DNA of 64,000 nt from Hirudo medicinalis (taxonomy: Eukaryota; Annelida; Clitellata; Hirudinida; Hirudinidae), in NCBI GenBank assembly GCA_011800805.1, contig MPNW01000044.1, positions 52,682-116,681 of the forward strand, in the 5' to 3' direction. Positions 1-12,500 of the stretch are shown here, one piece after another. The stretch's first letter is position 1. Every line of letters starts with the position of its first letter. The notes below the pieces were generated by a model. The model was not told where the DNA came from. It searched no databases and saw nothing but the letters and a program-made list of their open reading frames with translations. Both the position numbers and the translations under genes were made by a program.

Positions 1-822
1 ACATGGCGGCACAATCAAGTCTTGCAGATCGTGCTCGAGGCGGCAAGGACGGCATGCTCCCAGGCAAATGCCCGTGAAACTGCGCCAGCTAGAAGAATAT
101 ACTTCTTAAGAGAGGGCTCGGCACAACCGCAAGGAAAAGAACGAGAAACAAAGAAGGGACTTACTTTCCAAAGCCAAAGATTGGGAAGTCTCAGCAGACC
201 TGTAAGGAGAAAGGCATTGCCACAAGGTGCTGCAAGAGAGCAGCAAGCGGCCGGACCTAGTGTTGGCGTCAACAGCGACAGACTCCTTCATCCTGGTTGA
301 ATTGACGGTCCCATGGGAAGACAGAATGAATCTTAGCAATGCTTTGAAGAGCGACCGGTATTTGGATCTCATAATGGATCTCGAGGCAAGAGGATATGGT
401 GTCATCTTTTCGCCATCGAAGTCGGTGCTAGAGGACTTGTAGGCAAGTCCACGTACGCCTTTCTCAGAGCGATAGGCCTTTCCAACAGGCAGACAAAACA
501 TTTCGTCAAAGAACTGTCTGAGGCTGCAGAGTCGGCATCTCACTGGATTTGGACGACGAAGGACCGGAAGTAAGACTTCAAAGTCAAGGTGAAGCTTGGA
601 ATGTCAGTCACATAGAGGGTCCTGGCTCATTCCACAACAATGGGGACATCAGAGGGGAGTCAAAGAAGAGACACCTGGACAACTGTAACGCTCTCGCGGA
701 TTTTCTTAAATTTTGTGGCGATTTCGGACGTAAAATTGTCTGTCTTAGTTTGTATCGAGCGGACAGTCTGTTGATTGTTGAGGGTATGTTGCGTGAGCAT
801 CTTGATATGAAGGAAGAACAAG
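1..822 (+). pseudogene. 3' end of R2/NeSL-type non-LTR retrotransposon (restriction-like endonuclease region), broken
   Basis: Reading from base 1 gives a peptide starting TWRHNQVLQIVLEAARTAC; its RHN matches the conserved residues after the zinc knuckle in restriction-like-endonuclease (REL) LINEs. After a frameshift and stop near 160-225, bases 227-442 encode RPDLVLAS followed by VELTVPWEDR, the PD...E catalytic block of the REL domain. A further frameshift at about 440 leads to VGKSTYAFLRAIGL, the usual sequence after that block. The same modules occur on the minus strand at 11.1-11.7 and 17.2-18.1 kb. Bases 560-822 look like 3' untranslated sequence leading into the structured tail at 823. 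Clade (R2, NeSL or Utopia-like) is inferred from motif style. The element is dead. Confidence 0.75.
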
Positions 823-932
823 CTGACAGGGACATCCGTCTGATCACCGGATGCGGCCCAGCCCCTGAGAGTGTAAGGATTCAGGGCCGAAACGTTCATC
901 GAAGGGGCCAATCCTCTAAAGATCCCTGTCAG
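823..932 (+). repeat. Structured 3' tail of the R2/NeSL-type LINE, copy 1
   Basis: The segment begins CTGACAGGGA and ends with its exact reverse complement TCCCTGTCAG. Inside are a hairpin CATCCG/CGGATG and a GGCCC/GGGCC pair followed by GAAACGTTC. Related copies lie at 10581-10689 (minus strand, behind another REL-type LINE) and 14570-14672 (plus strand, inside a hAT). It is probably the 3' UTR recognised by the element's own reverse transcriptase; that role is inference. Confidence 0.7.
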
Positions 933-944
933 AAGGCTCCATCA

Positions 945-1200
945 AGAGTTTCGAAAAATTTCAATTTCACCTTTAAATATTCATGTAACTGTCACTTTAA
1001 ATTTTCGTATTTTCATAATTACCCTGACGATGGCCTTAGAGGCCGAAAGTGATCAGTCGGTTAATAAAAACTACAAATATAGATTTAGTGATAAAGCTTT
1101 CTCATACTTAAAACAAGCAAGCTTATAACTGAAAAAGCAATCTCCTCTAAATGGCAGGCTTATTTTAACAAAACTTGTTTAAAGGATAATATTTATTAGT
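945..1200 (+). repeat. Solo Penelope-type terminal repeat with hammerhead-like motif
   Basis: AT-rich sequence leads to CTGACGA at 1024, TGGCC/AGGCC arms with a TTAG loop, then GAAA at about 1045 and a short hairpin ending in GTC. The following 120 bases (to about 1190, TTTTAACAAAACTTGTTTAAA) match both arms of the inverted repeat at 42.2-43.5 kb. No open reading frame accompanies it here, so it looks like a solo or severely truncated copy. The motif resembles a hammerhead core but has one extra U before the middle stem, and the short third stem carries a mismatch in this copy. Confidence 0.55.
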
Positions 1201-1350
1201 GAATTAATACATTATGATTAAATAAAGAATATATTTAAGTGATTATTTACATTTAAAAATTTGTTTATTGTGCATGTAATTGTCGTCTGTGTGTTTTTAC
1301 AAATTCTTTTTTTATATAAATTATAAGAACTGCATGCTATATTCGTGAAA
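1201..1350. repeat. Dispersed AT-rich repeat shared with 23.7 kb
   Basis: About 140 bases (ATTATGATTAAATAAAGAATA onward) reappear at 23720-23880 in the same orientation with moderate divergence, including the stretch around TGTCGTCTGTGTGT. No coding sequence. It is followed by an AT dinucleotide microsatellite at about 1350-1373. Confidence 0.55.
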
Positions 1351-1649
1351 ATATATATATATATATATATATACTCATTCAGCTTTGAATTTTTGACCAG
1401 CTCTCACTAGAATTAAATAAAATCATTTTTGATCAAATGTATTGGATAGTGAGTGTATTCAGCCATACTATCATCAATAATGTCGGAGTTCTTATTCAAA
1501 CACAGCTTCAAACCTCATTCATTATCATTATACATTTTGAACTTGATATAGGAAAATTTGATACTCAATATGACTGGAATTCATTCATTTATACTCATGT
1601 CAGTCTCATGTTTTTAAACTCATGTTTTTTTGTCTTATAAATCGCTGTT

Positions 1650-1862
1650 TTGTTGTAATATTTAGCCGATCTTTCAAGTGTATTATGTATCCGAATGGGA
1701 TGTGAAGGCACTTTTTAATCATTCTACCATTTATATAGCGGGACCTACCTGAGGGCGCTCCCTGGCGGTGCAGGTTGGTTGTGAACACGACACATTAAGA
1801 CTGCTGCCATTACAATCACATGCAGGAACCAACCCATTCGGCCAAGCCGCATGCCAAATAAT
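1650..1862 (+). repeat. SINE/MITE-like repeat with fold-back 3' half, copy a
   Basis: The 5' half contains TATTTAGCCGATC, CCGAATGGGATGTGAAGGCA and CCATTTATATAGCG; the 3' half contains GGCGCTCCCTGGCGGTGCAGG and then a fold-back region. Further copies are at 4025-4200, 5010-5230, 26165-26300, 42232-42443 and 46540-46629. The region between 1374 and 1650 holds nothing recognisable. Confidence 0.65.
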
Positions 1863-2239
1863 AAACAGCAGAAGCTGTTGGAGGTTTTCCATAAGCGGGA
1901 CTATAACTTTTGAATACAAATGATTTTATGTTTATGTAGTCATCTGTTTTTTTACTGTGTTCGGTAAAAATCTAATCAACCAAAAAAAAACCCAGTTATA
2001 TTTCAATTAAGAGTGAATTAAAACCATAGAAATATAAAACAAAGTATAATTAAATTAAGTAAATTATTGAATATTGCAAAAGATATCCATAAATTCCATG
2101 TCTATATCTAAAGCAATAATGAATAACAAAAATATGTTCCCAAAACTCTAGCAAATTGAATTTTGAATTTGTTCTTACATTGACTCGAATTGCATTTTTC
2201 ATGCATTTAAAAAAATAAAATATAAAGAAACATACTCAC

Positions 2240-3526
2240 ACTGAAAATTATTAAAAACATATCGGGAGTTGTCTTCTTGGTCACAAGTATGCAAGCATAG
2301 TTCTTCAGGTCTTCAAGACACATTGAAAGTAATTTAGAGTATCTCAGCTGTTCATCCACAGAAACTGCATGGTTTGAAGAAATGGGTGAAACAGCATCTG
2401 GAGGTAGGCATATGACCCGAGATACCATCAACGAAAATGTTTCAATTGTTTCGTTTGTTGCTTCCATGCTTGCAAAGTTGCTAAAATGTTATTCTGGTAT
2501 GAGGTCTTGCATGTTAAAGCATCATGTTAAATGATAAATTAGAAGATAGGCAAGCTCCAATATTTATATGCAACCAGCTTTTTAAATTATGCAAATATTA
2601 ATTTGCTTTAAATGTTTTTGCCAAAGGATTGAAAGTTTTCAGGATTCAAAGTCTTCAACTTATCAATCACATACTTATGGATGCATGTAAACATGTTTTT
2701 CCACTTCGTTTTGAAATAAAAAATACCTACAGAAGAGAAATGGAGGCTTTGATGATAAGTGATCGGGATGGATTCACTAACATAGTTTGACTTTCCTGCT
2801 TCATCAAACTCTAACAATAAAAAATATTAATTCAAAGAATTTTTAATTTAATCAAAGCACAGTTCAGAAACAAATGGAACCTCATTAAATCCATCTCAAT
2901 CACCAGCATTATCATATAACATTCAACATACTAATCCAACTGGATCGTACCTTGAGATGAATAAAAAAAGTGCTCAGATTAGAAGATGAGAGGATTGGCA
3001 ATTCTTTATGCTTTGATGCAGCATCTCCAATTAATTGCATGGTTCTTAAGACACTGTTCCGGGCTGTGGCATCCTTATGAAAGTCATTTGTAATTTGAAA
3101 TGCATGTCTTTTAGATTTAGAATCTGTAAACATTACCTTGACCTGACTAATATTTTGATTGACAACAGTAACAATGGAAGAGTCCATGTGACTCTGCAGG
3201 AAACTGTTTGGTGCATGGAGGGCAACATAACCGTAACTCAGGATTAGTGTGGCTTTCATCTTTTCATCAATATCTCCAATTGCTTCCTGAAATAATATTA
3301 TAATAACTTAACTGATTCCAAAGTGAAAGAGATTACATGTTACAAAATCAAATATTGTAAATCAAATGTTATCCAACATTTAAAAAATAACATGGTAATT
3401 GTCATAAGTCACCTTGAAAAAGTTGACTAGGAATGATACTTTTGTTGACTTGTTAATGTCATTCAATTTGTTAATGACCAACTCAGCATGGGAAAAAGAC
3501 AGTGATCCAATAGCCTGAGCACAAGC
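2240..3526 (-). CDS. MROH1: MROH1 exons 19-22
   Basis: Exon 19 (3413-3526) encodes ACAQAIGSLSFSHAEL. Exon 20 (2951-3286) encodes EAIGDIDEKMKATLILSYG and on to FFIHLK. Exon 21 (2731-2810, 80 nt) encodes SLMKQESQTMLVNPSRSLII. Exon 22 (2240-2480, 241 nt) encodes NFASMEATNETIETFSLMV and ends TTPDMFLIIFS before GTGAGT. Exon 21 uses donor GTAGGT and leaves two bases that join the first base of exon 22; the competing frame through it runs into the intron. Family alignment places this part near residues 830-940. Confidence 0.88.
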
Positions 3527-6500
3527 CTTAAATAATATTTGATAAATGTTCATGATTTACAAACATCATTCAATTCTTAATAAATTTAAAATCTCAGAAG
3601 CATTATGAATTAACATAATTTGATAAAGAATATGATTTAACATTATGAGGTGGCATCTGCTTATGCATTTTAACTAAAACAAAATACCATGAGAAAAAAT
3701 AAAACTCCAAATAGCTAGTTAGTCCAAACAGTCCCAAGGGAAATCCTCCTGCTATGAGGACATCCTCAAACTAAAATCTCAAGTCAGATGTCTTTCTCAA
3801 AAAAAAAATAAATGGTTGCTTCTCAAGTTTGAAAAGTCAACTTAGTTTAAACCTGTCTATTGAATCAAGTAGTTGCTACTTGATTATGATAGTCCCATAA
3901 TAATCCTCAAATAATGAATAAAAACTGCAACATAGTGTCAAATTAAAACATCTAACATCTATTTAGGCAAGAATATTAAAAAATGTTTGAAGATATGTCA
4001 AGAGATGGTAATCAATCATTGTCGCTTTCTCTACCTGCAGGTTGGCCAAATGGGTTGTGGTAATGCAATAGTCGTAATGTGTTGTGTTCGAAACCCGAAT
4101 TGCACTGCAGCAAGAACTCTTAGGAAGGGGCGCTATATAAATGGTTAACAAAAATCGCCTCTGATGCTATGCATGTGGCGCCATATAAATGAAATACATT
4201 TACATTTCTGCTTGTTTGAGGGACTTGGGAAATGGTGGATACAATCCCCTTTTATAATGAGAAGTTTGTCAAGATAGATAGGATAATTGGATGCCAGTTA
4301 CTTACAGTATGTAAGTAATCTATAAAGGCTAAGGCAGGGGTATTCAACTACATCTTATGAAGCCAAATTTTTTGTATGCCCGGTGACTGAGGGCCAGATC
4401 ATTCTGAAATTGGTAGTTGTCATTTATAAGAATGGCATGCTCATCATACATCATGCCAGTTACTTGTGTACAAACTGATTTTTATTAGGGCTGCAGATTA
4501 ATCTCATTTTTTGTGCAGTTCAAATAATTAACTCGACTATTAACTTATTAAATTTTCATAATTTTTTAATCAATTATTTTATTAATTTATAAAATATTTT
4601 CAACTAGTTTTTTGTTTTATAACTTTGCTTTTATGTCTTGTTATTTCTTTGGCTTCCGGCTTCTTATATTAAAACATATGATGGACAAAAGTAACATAGG
4701 TAAGTTGATTTTGGAGCACATAGCCTGCTGTAGGTAATGCTGGAAAGTTTCCAGAATAGGGGACTGTGGGAGTAGTTTGATAAATCAGAAGAGGTTTGAT
4801 ATTCAGAGTTCAATACACACCATGACTCTGGACCAGGGAAGGACAAGCAAAAATATCAGCAACTTTTTCTGATCCATCTTGGATGTATCTTCTCTTGGAG
4901 AAAATGCAGGATACTGCATAAGGTTTGCCAGTGGCCTGCCATAATATTCCCCCAAATGCTTCATAAGTTTCAGCAATTACCAAGAGCCTAGTGTAACTTT
5001 CTCCTGTATGTAAGATATGGTGTGCAGGCTGGCCAAATGGGTTGTGTTCCTGCATGCGGTCATGATGGCAACAGTTGTAATGTGTTATGTTTGCAACCCA
5101 GCCTGCACCAAGAGGGAGCGCCCTTGGGTGGGAGCACCATATAAATGGTAGAACAATTAAAAAGTGCCTTCACATCCTATCTGGATACATAAGGCACTCA
5201 AAAGATTGGCTAATTGCAAAAAATCCAATCAGGCATGTGGGATCTAGGTGGCAGATTTTCAAAGCACATGTCAAAGTCAAGGATGGGTTCCTGTGAAGTC
5301 GGCAGCTGAGAGGCTTTATCTCATTATAGAGCAGAACCAGAAATTAACAAAGATTTGTGTCCATTGTAATGGTGACAGAAATGTGCATTACATGGCCTTG
5401 TTGTCAAGCCTGAAACTTTGCCTGAATTCATTAAAAAATAGAGTTCAGGAGCTAGTTATTGAGAAAGGAGATAAAATACATTATTAGTTTTAATGTACTT
5501 TATAAATATGAAAATTTATGTTCCCTAGTGTTTCTGGTTAATCTATATACATTTTGAGTATTTCCAGTTTTTTTTTTATGAAATTAGGTCTATGTATTCA
5601 TCTGAGTTCAATAATTTTTATAAATCTATGAATCTAATGCACACCAGTATGTTGTGTGAAAAATTGATCCATGTGATTCCTGTACATAAGAAGTTATCAT
5701 CAAAATACATTATTGGGCCATATTCATGAAGCAGGCCATTTCCCAACCCAGTTGAAGTTAGCTTGGGTGCCAATGAAAATTAAGTTAAAATATTCGTGAA
5801 AAAAAATAAAAGCATTAAAAAACCTAATATGCTTAAAAGTTTTTAAACGTCATATGTTGTCACTACCTTTTTTTAACCAGCTTCGCCAGTGATATATTCA
5901 AACTCAATTTTTATTCATTATAAATTTTATTCATACTGTTGCTATTTACAGCCTTCAAATACTGCCAAATACTTACCCTTAAAAAAAACAGAATGATTAG
6001 GATGCTCTCTCAATGGGATTTGAATCTGTTGGGAGAGGTGAAGTCTTAAACATTAGACCATGCGAGAACACAATGCTCCTTGCTTTCAGTAGCTCTTGAG
6101 TTTAAAGCTTGTATGCGATTTAGAAAAAGGATTTTAGAAAAAATCGTTGTGTACCTTTTGAACTATTCTAATTAAACTACTTAATCAATATGCACTCTGA
6201 TACTCCTAAAAATGTAAACCGTCCTTTGCCAAAACCAATATACAACTTCACTCCATCACATGCTTGGAAATAAAAATATTTTCACAGATCCCAACTACAA
6301 CACTCCAGCAACCCAACTTATATTCATTTAAACATATGCTTAAATTCATTGTCATTCAGCATTCATTGTCGAGTCGCCATCATTTCAATAATGTCATTAA
6401 TGATTATCCGTCTAATTTTTATTATCCATAGACTAATGACCCTTGAGCCTATGGCATTTTACTTTTCTGTTGATATTTAATGTGCACATTTACTTGTTCA

Positions 6501-9500
6501 GCTCAATACAAAAATAAATTAATTTAATTAACTGGTTTATTGTCTTTGGACATGTGACATCATACTTGCTGAAGTTTTTGAGATCCCAGCACATAAAGTC
6601 GGTGCTCTTGGCAATTTTATTTATAATAACATTGACAACTTATTTGCCTGAGCAGTATTAATATTTATAATGTTATTAATATTTCAAAGTCAAAAAGCAA
6701 AGCCATGAATACAAATTACAAAGCACCATAAGTAGTTTGACATTTGTAATCATAGTTTAATTATAGAAATAAATGTGGCAAGTACTCATTAACTACCTCT
6801 CTTTCATTTTCTATTGTGTGGTGAGTTATGTCGAAGAGAGTGTCAATTGCTTGAATGATAAACTCTGTCTTGCAGCTTTTGCTGCCTGCCATTCCAATGC
6901 ACTTTACCAGGAAATTCTGCAAATATAAATGTAGCATGTGCATATGTAGCATAAGACCACCATATATGGGTGTTCTTTGTCAGGTGAAGTCAGCCGAGTC
7001 AGTAGTCGCCTCAATTCCATTTTAGTTCTTCGTCTCGTAGTGTCGCGGGTTCCTTGCCATGTAACTGAAGTCTATTCGGAAATCTTCTAGTCTCTCAATC
7101 GATATGATCATAACAATAAAGATATATATAAAATATATATATAATATATGCCACATGGTGGCCTTATTTTTGAAGTTCTGAATTGTCACTGTCTGACCCC
7201 TCCAATAAATAAAAAAAATATTTCAGTCCAAATATGAGTAGTACATTATATTTAAAGGTCACTCTACAAAGTTTGCTTCTCAAGAAAACAAAATTCAGCA
7301 AAAGAACCAAGATTCATCTATGTTTAATAAAAATGCAGCTTTTCAAAAACGTGATAGATAAATATATATGTAATTACACAAATAGTCAGAAGAGAAGCCA
7401 TAAGGACACTCCATAATTTCATGATAACTCACTAAATAAAAATTTGATTGTGGATAAATTTTAGTATGTTGTGTAAGTATATTTGTGATTATCCCTGAAA
7501 CTTTCGTCAAATTCACAAAACGTGATTTTGAGGAATCCAATAACCATGAGCCACTTTCAAAAATCATTGAAAAGTGGCTAAAACTCTTGCAAAAATTATC
7601 GAAAAAAAATTATTAGTAAAAAATAATGTTTTCTTTATTTTCACACACATTAAAACATATGTTATCCATTGATTTTACTAAAGTTTTTATGAATTTTCAA
7701 TCCAGTTCTTTCCAGGGTAATAAGGATTCTTTCCTAATGGTGTTTCCAAGTCAGATTTGGAGTGGAATTGCTTTCTATCATTTTAAACCAGTCTTGACAA
7801 CATTCCCCAAAAGTTTTCAATAGGATTTAAGCCTGGGGAACAGTCTCGCCATAACTTTCAAATTTCTGCTCTGGAAAAATGTTGCCAACTTGGAAGTGTG
7901 GATCAGAGCATTATCTTGCAGGAAAAAAAGAAATAAAATTTCCTCTGTAATACAATTCCTCAAAAAGCAGGAAATGATCTTCTAATACTTTGATGTAATC
8001 TACTGAAGATTTTTTCCCATCCGGAAATGCCAATTCAGTTAATCCTTCACTGGAAATTCTTCCCCAAATCATCACCAATCCTGCTCCATGAATTCAGTTA
8101 AAAAATGTTTTTTTCCAACCTGAGGTCATGCCATTAGAACTGATGACCACAGGTCCATCCATGTTAAATTTCATCTCATCTGAAAAAATAATATTGCCCC
8201 AACCTCTGTTGGAAAGCATGGTTTTGACCCATTCCACTCTTGCCAATTTATGAAGGTTTTTAAGAGCTGGAATCTTTGATATTTTTTCATGTAATAAAAT
8301 AACACTACATCTCAAATAATTTAATTTTTTTACTGTATTTTTACAAATTCTGAAATCAAGTTAATTTCTAATTCGATTTGTTGAAAATTTTCCTGTTGAA
8401 GCCATTCTTACCAGGAGTTTCTGCTGACAAATCATCAATTTCATGGGTCTTCTATGGTTATTTTATGTTCCATATTCCTTGGGAGCTTCTAAGTAGCTCC
8501 AGACAATTTCAAAAATTAAAAAAATGTGATTTCAAGGTGTCCAATACCATGAAAGACACTTTCAAAAATCATTGAAAAATTACTGAAACTCTTGCAATCC
8601 ACAAAAAAAAATTATCCATTAATCTGGTCTTGGCTCGATTGAACTCTTTGGCAATTTCCCTGAACAAATAATTTGCTTGTCTGAAGGCCTCACTCATCAG
8701 ATGACATTTTACTTCCAGTCATTTATAAAATAGTAATTTTATAAATTTTAAATTACTTTTTAACCCTTTTTAGGTTTATATATATATATATATATATTGA
8801 TAATATTTACATAAAGTGCATTTTGATTATGTAGCTATCAAATATGTCAAGTTTTATTGGTCAAATTATTTAAATTTTACAGTTTTTTTACACAATAAAG
8901 TGATGATGATATTTATAAAATTGAGTAATATTGAACTTATATGTGGTGGGTTATCAAGAAATTATGAGGTGTCCCCATGGTTTCTGTTCTGACTGTAAAA
9001 AATAAGAAATTTCGGTATATTTAATTATATAATTAATAATTTATTCCATAAGTTTGAAAATGTGAAATCTGCTTTAATTGAATAAATTGAAAAATTTAAT
9101 AATAATGTTGTTATAACCCCACAAAAAGACATTAATTACTTTTATAATTAAGTGTATATTAATTAAGATTATTATTGTTGTATTTAGAATCTTTCTAGGA
9201 CTACCTCTATGTTTGCTGATTAAGTTTAAAACATCTCACAAGATCTCACAATATCTCACAGAATCTCAAAACCCACAAAAATACTGGACATTGAAGAACA
9301 TTCCTATTCAGTAAATAATCCCGCAAATGATAGTTACACAATAATTGGTAACAGGATTATTATGTAAGCATGGTATTTACAGGTAATACCACCCTTTTGT
9401 TAACTGAATCTAACAATAAACTCGGCATAAATTAAGCCAATAAATAAAGTTTTTTGAATTTTTAGATGTATTCAATTAAAACAGGTTTCACACCCATGCA

Positions 9501-12500
9501 AGCTTGTAATATAATCCTTGAGGGCAGCTTACATAGAATTTAAATAAATCTTGTTCTAGCACTTTGTAGCCATTTTGCATTTTTAAATTTTCTAGCATTG
9601 CCTTGTCTTGGAAAAATCAAATTAAATTAATACACATGATTAGTGACCTTTGCATTTTGAAATGATATTATGTTCACAAATTTATCTTTGATATTGCAGG
9701 ATATTGTTGCAAGATTGCAGGTCACTTCGGTACTTGTCAGAAGATTTGATAATTTTCAGTCTCTTCAATCCGGAGGTGGATTCCATCATGAAGTACAAAA
9801 TTGTCAAAAGGTTAGGAATAAAGGAAGGAGAATAAGTACCTTCGAAACATGTCCAGGCAGACTTGATCGAGTGACCTCTAAATATTAATATTTTTTATCA
9901 AACTTTTTTTTTGTGAAATGGAATCATTTGAGAGGGTCAGACCTAATGTTTTCAAAAAAAAGATGTTTCATCATATAAAGGCCACCTTAATATGCCAATA
10001 TAAATAGAAGGTTGTGCCAACACAATCACAATTTCTCGAAGAATGAAGCAAACCTTCTCTTCAGGGTGATTCAGATACAGTGGCACTTGCCTGATGAAAT
10101 CTTCCCCACACATGGTGGGCCAATTGTCTGCATTCAATTCTTGTAAGCAATTACTTAAAAGCTTATAAAAAACAAAATAAAACAAAAATACAAGTTCCAG
10201 AATTCCAAGTTTTAACTAGACTCATTTAATTTGTAAAAACATTCAAAATACCCCAAGTAGTTTTTCTTCCCATTTAGTATCATCATTTACATCTATAATG
10301 CCTGTAATGTAAAAATAAAATGGATCTCAGATCATATTTATTTCAAATTTTGTTGAAGACCTGTTTCAACTGATGATTGCATCAAACTGGCTTCCCATTG
10401 CGGATCACTGGGTCTAATCAACCTGGAGAGAGCTATCAAAGCCTTGACTATGTGAAACCCTCTTTCAAATCCTTTTAATGGATATCGAAGGAGAACCTGC
10501 AATTACAAATTAGCAACAGTTCAATTTTTTTTTAGCAGCATCTCAATATTTGTACTAAGAAACTCCTACTAAGGAGCGCACTGACAGGGAATCATCAGAG
10601 GAGTGCCCATCACAGAACGTTTTGGCCCAAACTCCTTACGTTCTCAGGGGGTTGGCCACACTCATTGATCAGACGGGTGTCCCTGTCGGTTATTACCCTA
10701 CTTAAACCACCTACATTACATCATTATATAGTTATCGACTAAAGACTCACGGCGACCTTTGCACATCGATACCATACAACGTAAACTGAGCGTTATATTT
10801 TCTTACTTTGAAAATTATGCTCACCGGCCGCGCGCATTATTTATTCGCGTTTCACGTCATTTTGCGAATGCGCGCGCCATCTCTTCAACAACCAAATCTC
10901 ATTCTCTCCTTTTACAGCCTACGGCCTTTGATCTCCCAAATCCAGCACGATGCCGCCTCCTCGGCCTCCGACATTTTTTATAATAGCCTTAGTTTTTTCC
11001 CGGCTCGACAAACCGATTTCAGTGAGTAGGCCGATTTCCGAACCAAACCCCTCTCCCCAACTTCAACGGGCATTAACCTCTCCCGAAATCCGCTATCCTC
11101 CAGATCTTTTGCTATTCAGAGTATTTCTCCGTTTTCAGCACATTGCTCACTTCGATCCTATCCTCCCACGGTACCGTCGACTCTACCAAAATGAAAGCGT
11201 CTGACGACGACGATGCGATAACAACATCCGGCTTCCTGCCGCTATCCCTAAGCAATTGGGGATGTTTTTCTTGCAGGGTAGTGAGAAACCCTCTCAGAGA
11301 AATATACCTTTCGTTGCAACACAATCTTGCGAGAATTTGCTTTGGCCACCAACATTTTGATGGTTTCCACAACTTCCTTTAGGACCTTTTTGTGTCGCCA
11401 TGTGTACCGACCATTACCAATGGCACATTTGCAATTTGAGAGCACACGAAGGAGTGTCCCAGATTTGCATTTACAGAGCTCACATTTGCAGCCTTCCGTC
11501 AAACCCCATATTCGCAAATTGTCTTTAGAAGGTAATTGGTCATAGATCGATCTTACCACAAAGGCCAATCGATATGGAGACGTCCTCCATATATCAATCC
11601 AACTGATGGAGCGCTTAACCACATCCTCCCACGTGGTCCATCTGCCTTGCTGTGACTGCTGCACTTCCTTTGTAACTCGCTCTCTCTCCATTTCCTCCAG
11701 CCAATCGATCCTGAGAACCTCAAAACAAATCTGACTGAGATGAGCCCCATGCTTAACAATTCAGCAAGTGTGGACCTCATTTTCAAATGGATTTGCAAAA
11801 AAGCGGCACAATCTAATTAATTAGTTACTTTCTCGTAATATTATTGTTACTATTATTATTTTTACAATTTAACCATTTAACCTAATATTACCCTAACACT
11901 TTCTATTTCATTACAATATCTAACACTAACTAACAAGTCCATATCATCTTAGTTATGCAAAGGACTTTAATAAAAAAAATAAACTCTCCATTTCCTTCCT
12001 TCTCTATTGGATTATAAGACCTGCTCTAACCTGAGCAGGACTCTGACCATTTTGCGGAGTGGTTCCATTCTACAGCATTACGGCCTGTCCAAATAGGACT
12101 TCACAGTTCCTTAAACGTCAGTTCCGAAACTGACTTATCGATCTCATCCTGTGCTTTAAACACCCTTTTCTGTTCTTAGCAGTGGTTTAATTTCACAGAT
12201 CCTGAAGTCGGCAGAGTTGTTTCACATCCACTGAGTTCTTATTTTGGAGACCTTATACTCCTCCAGTATGGATCTCAGAGGTAGCCTTGACTTTGTGTTC
12301 TTGCAAGAGAGGGCAACAGATGACATCCCTGGAGGTAGCCCAAGCCATGGTCTGATGCATCTGTTAATTTTCTTCTCTAACCCTTCAACTGTGGACAAGC
12401 CGATCTCATAGATCGTCGGCAGCCTTGGAAGAAGCACAAACTGGAACAACCACACCAAGGTTACTTGAACTTCCCCTGTAGTGCCTCTCTGATTATCTGC

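Noticed and set aside
823..932. Hammerhead ribozyme in the LINE tail
   Set aside because: It has GGGCCGAAAC but no CUGANGA core in any of the three copies (CUGAGAG, CUGAGAA, CGGAGAA).
549..1052. 167-codon open frame on the plus strand
   Set aside because: It runs across the LINE 3' UTR, the structured tail and the Penelope-type repeat, so it is a chance opening.
2600..2740. Open frame with FYFKTKWKN, resembling the C-terminal FYFKSxW motif of MROH1
   Set aside because: The exon here (2731-2810) is read in another frame with perfect phases on both sides; the FYFK frame falls in the intron and would be out of order in the protein.
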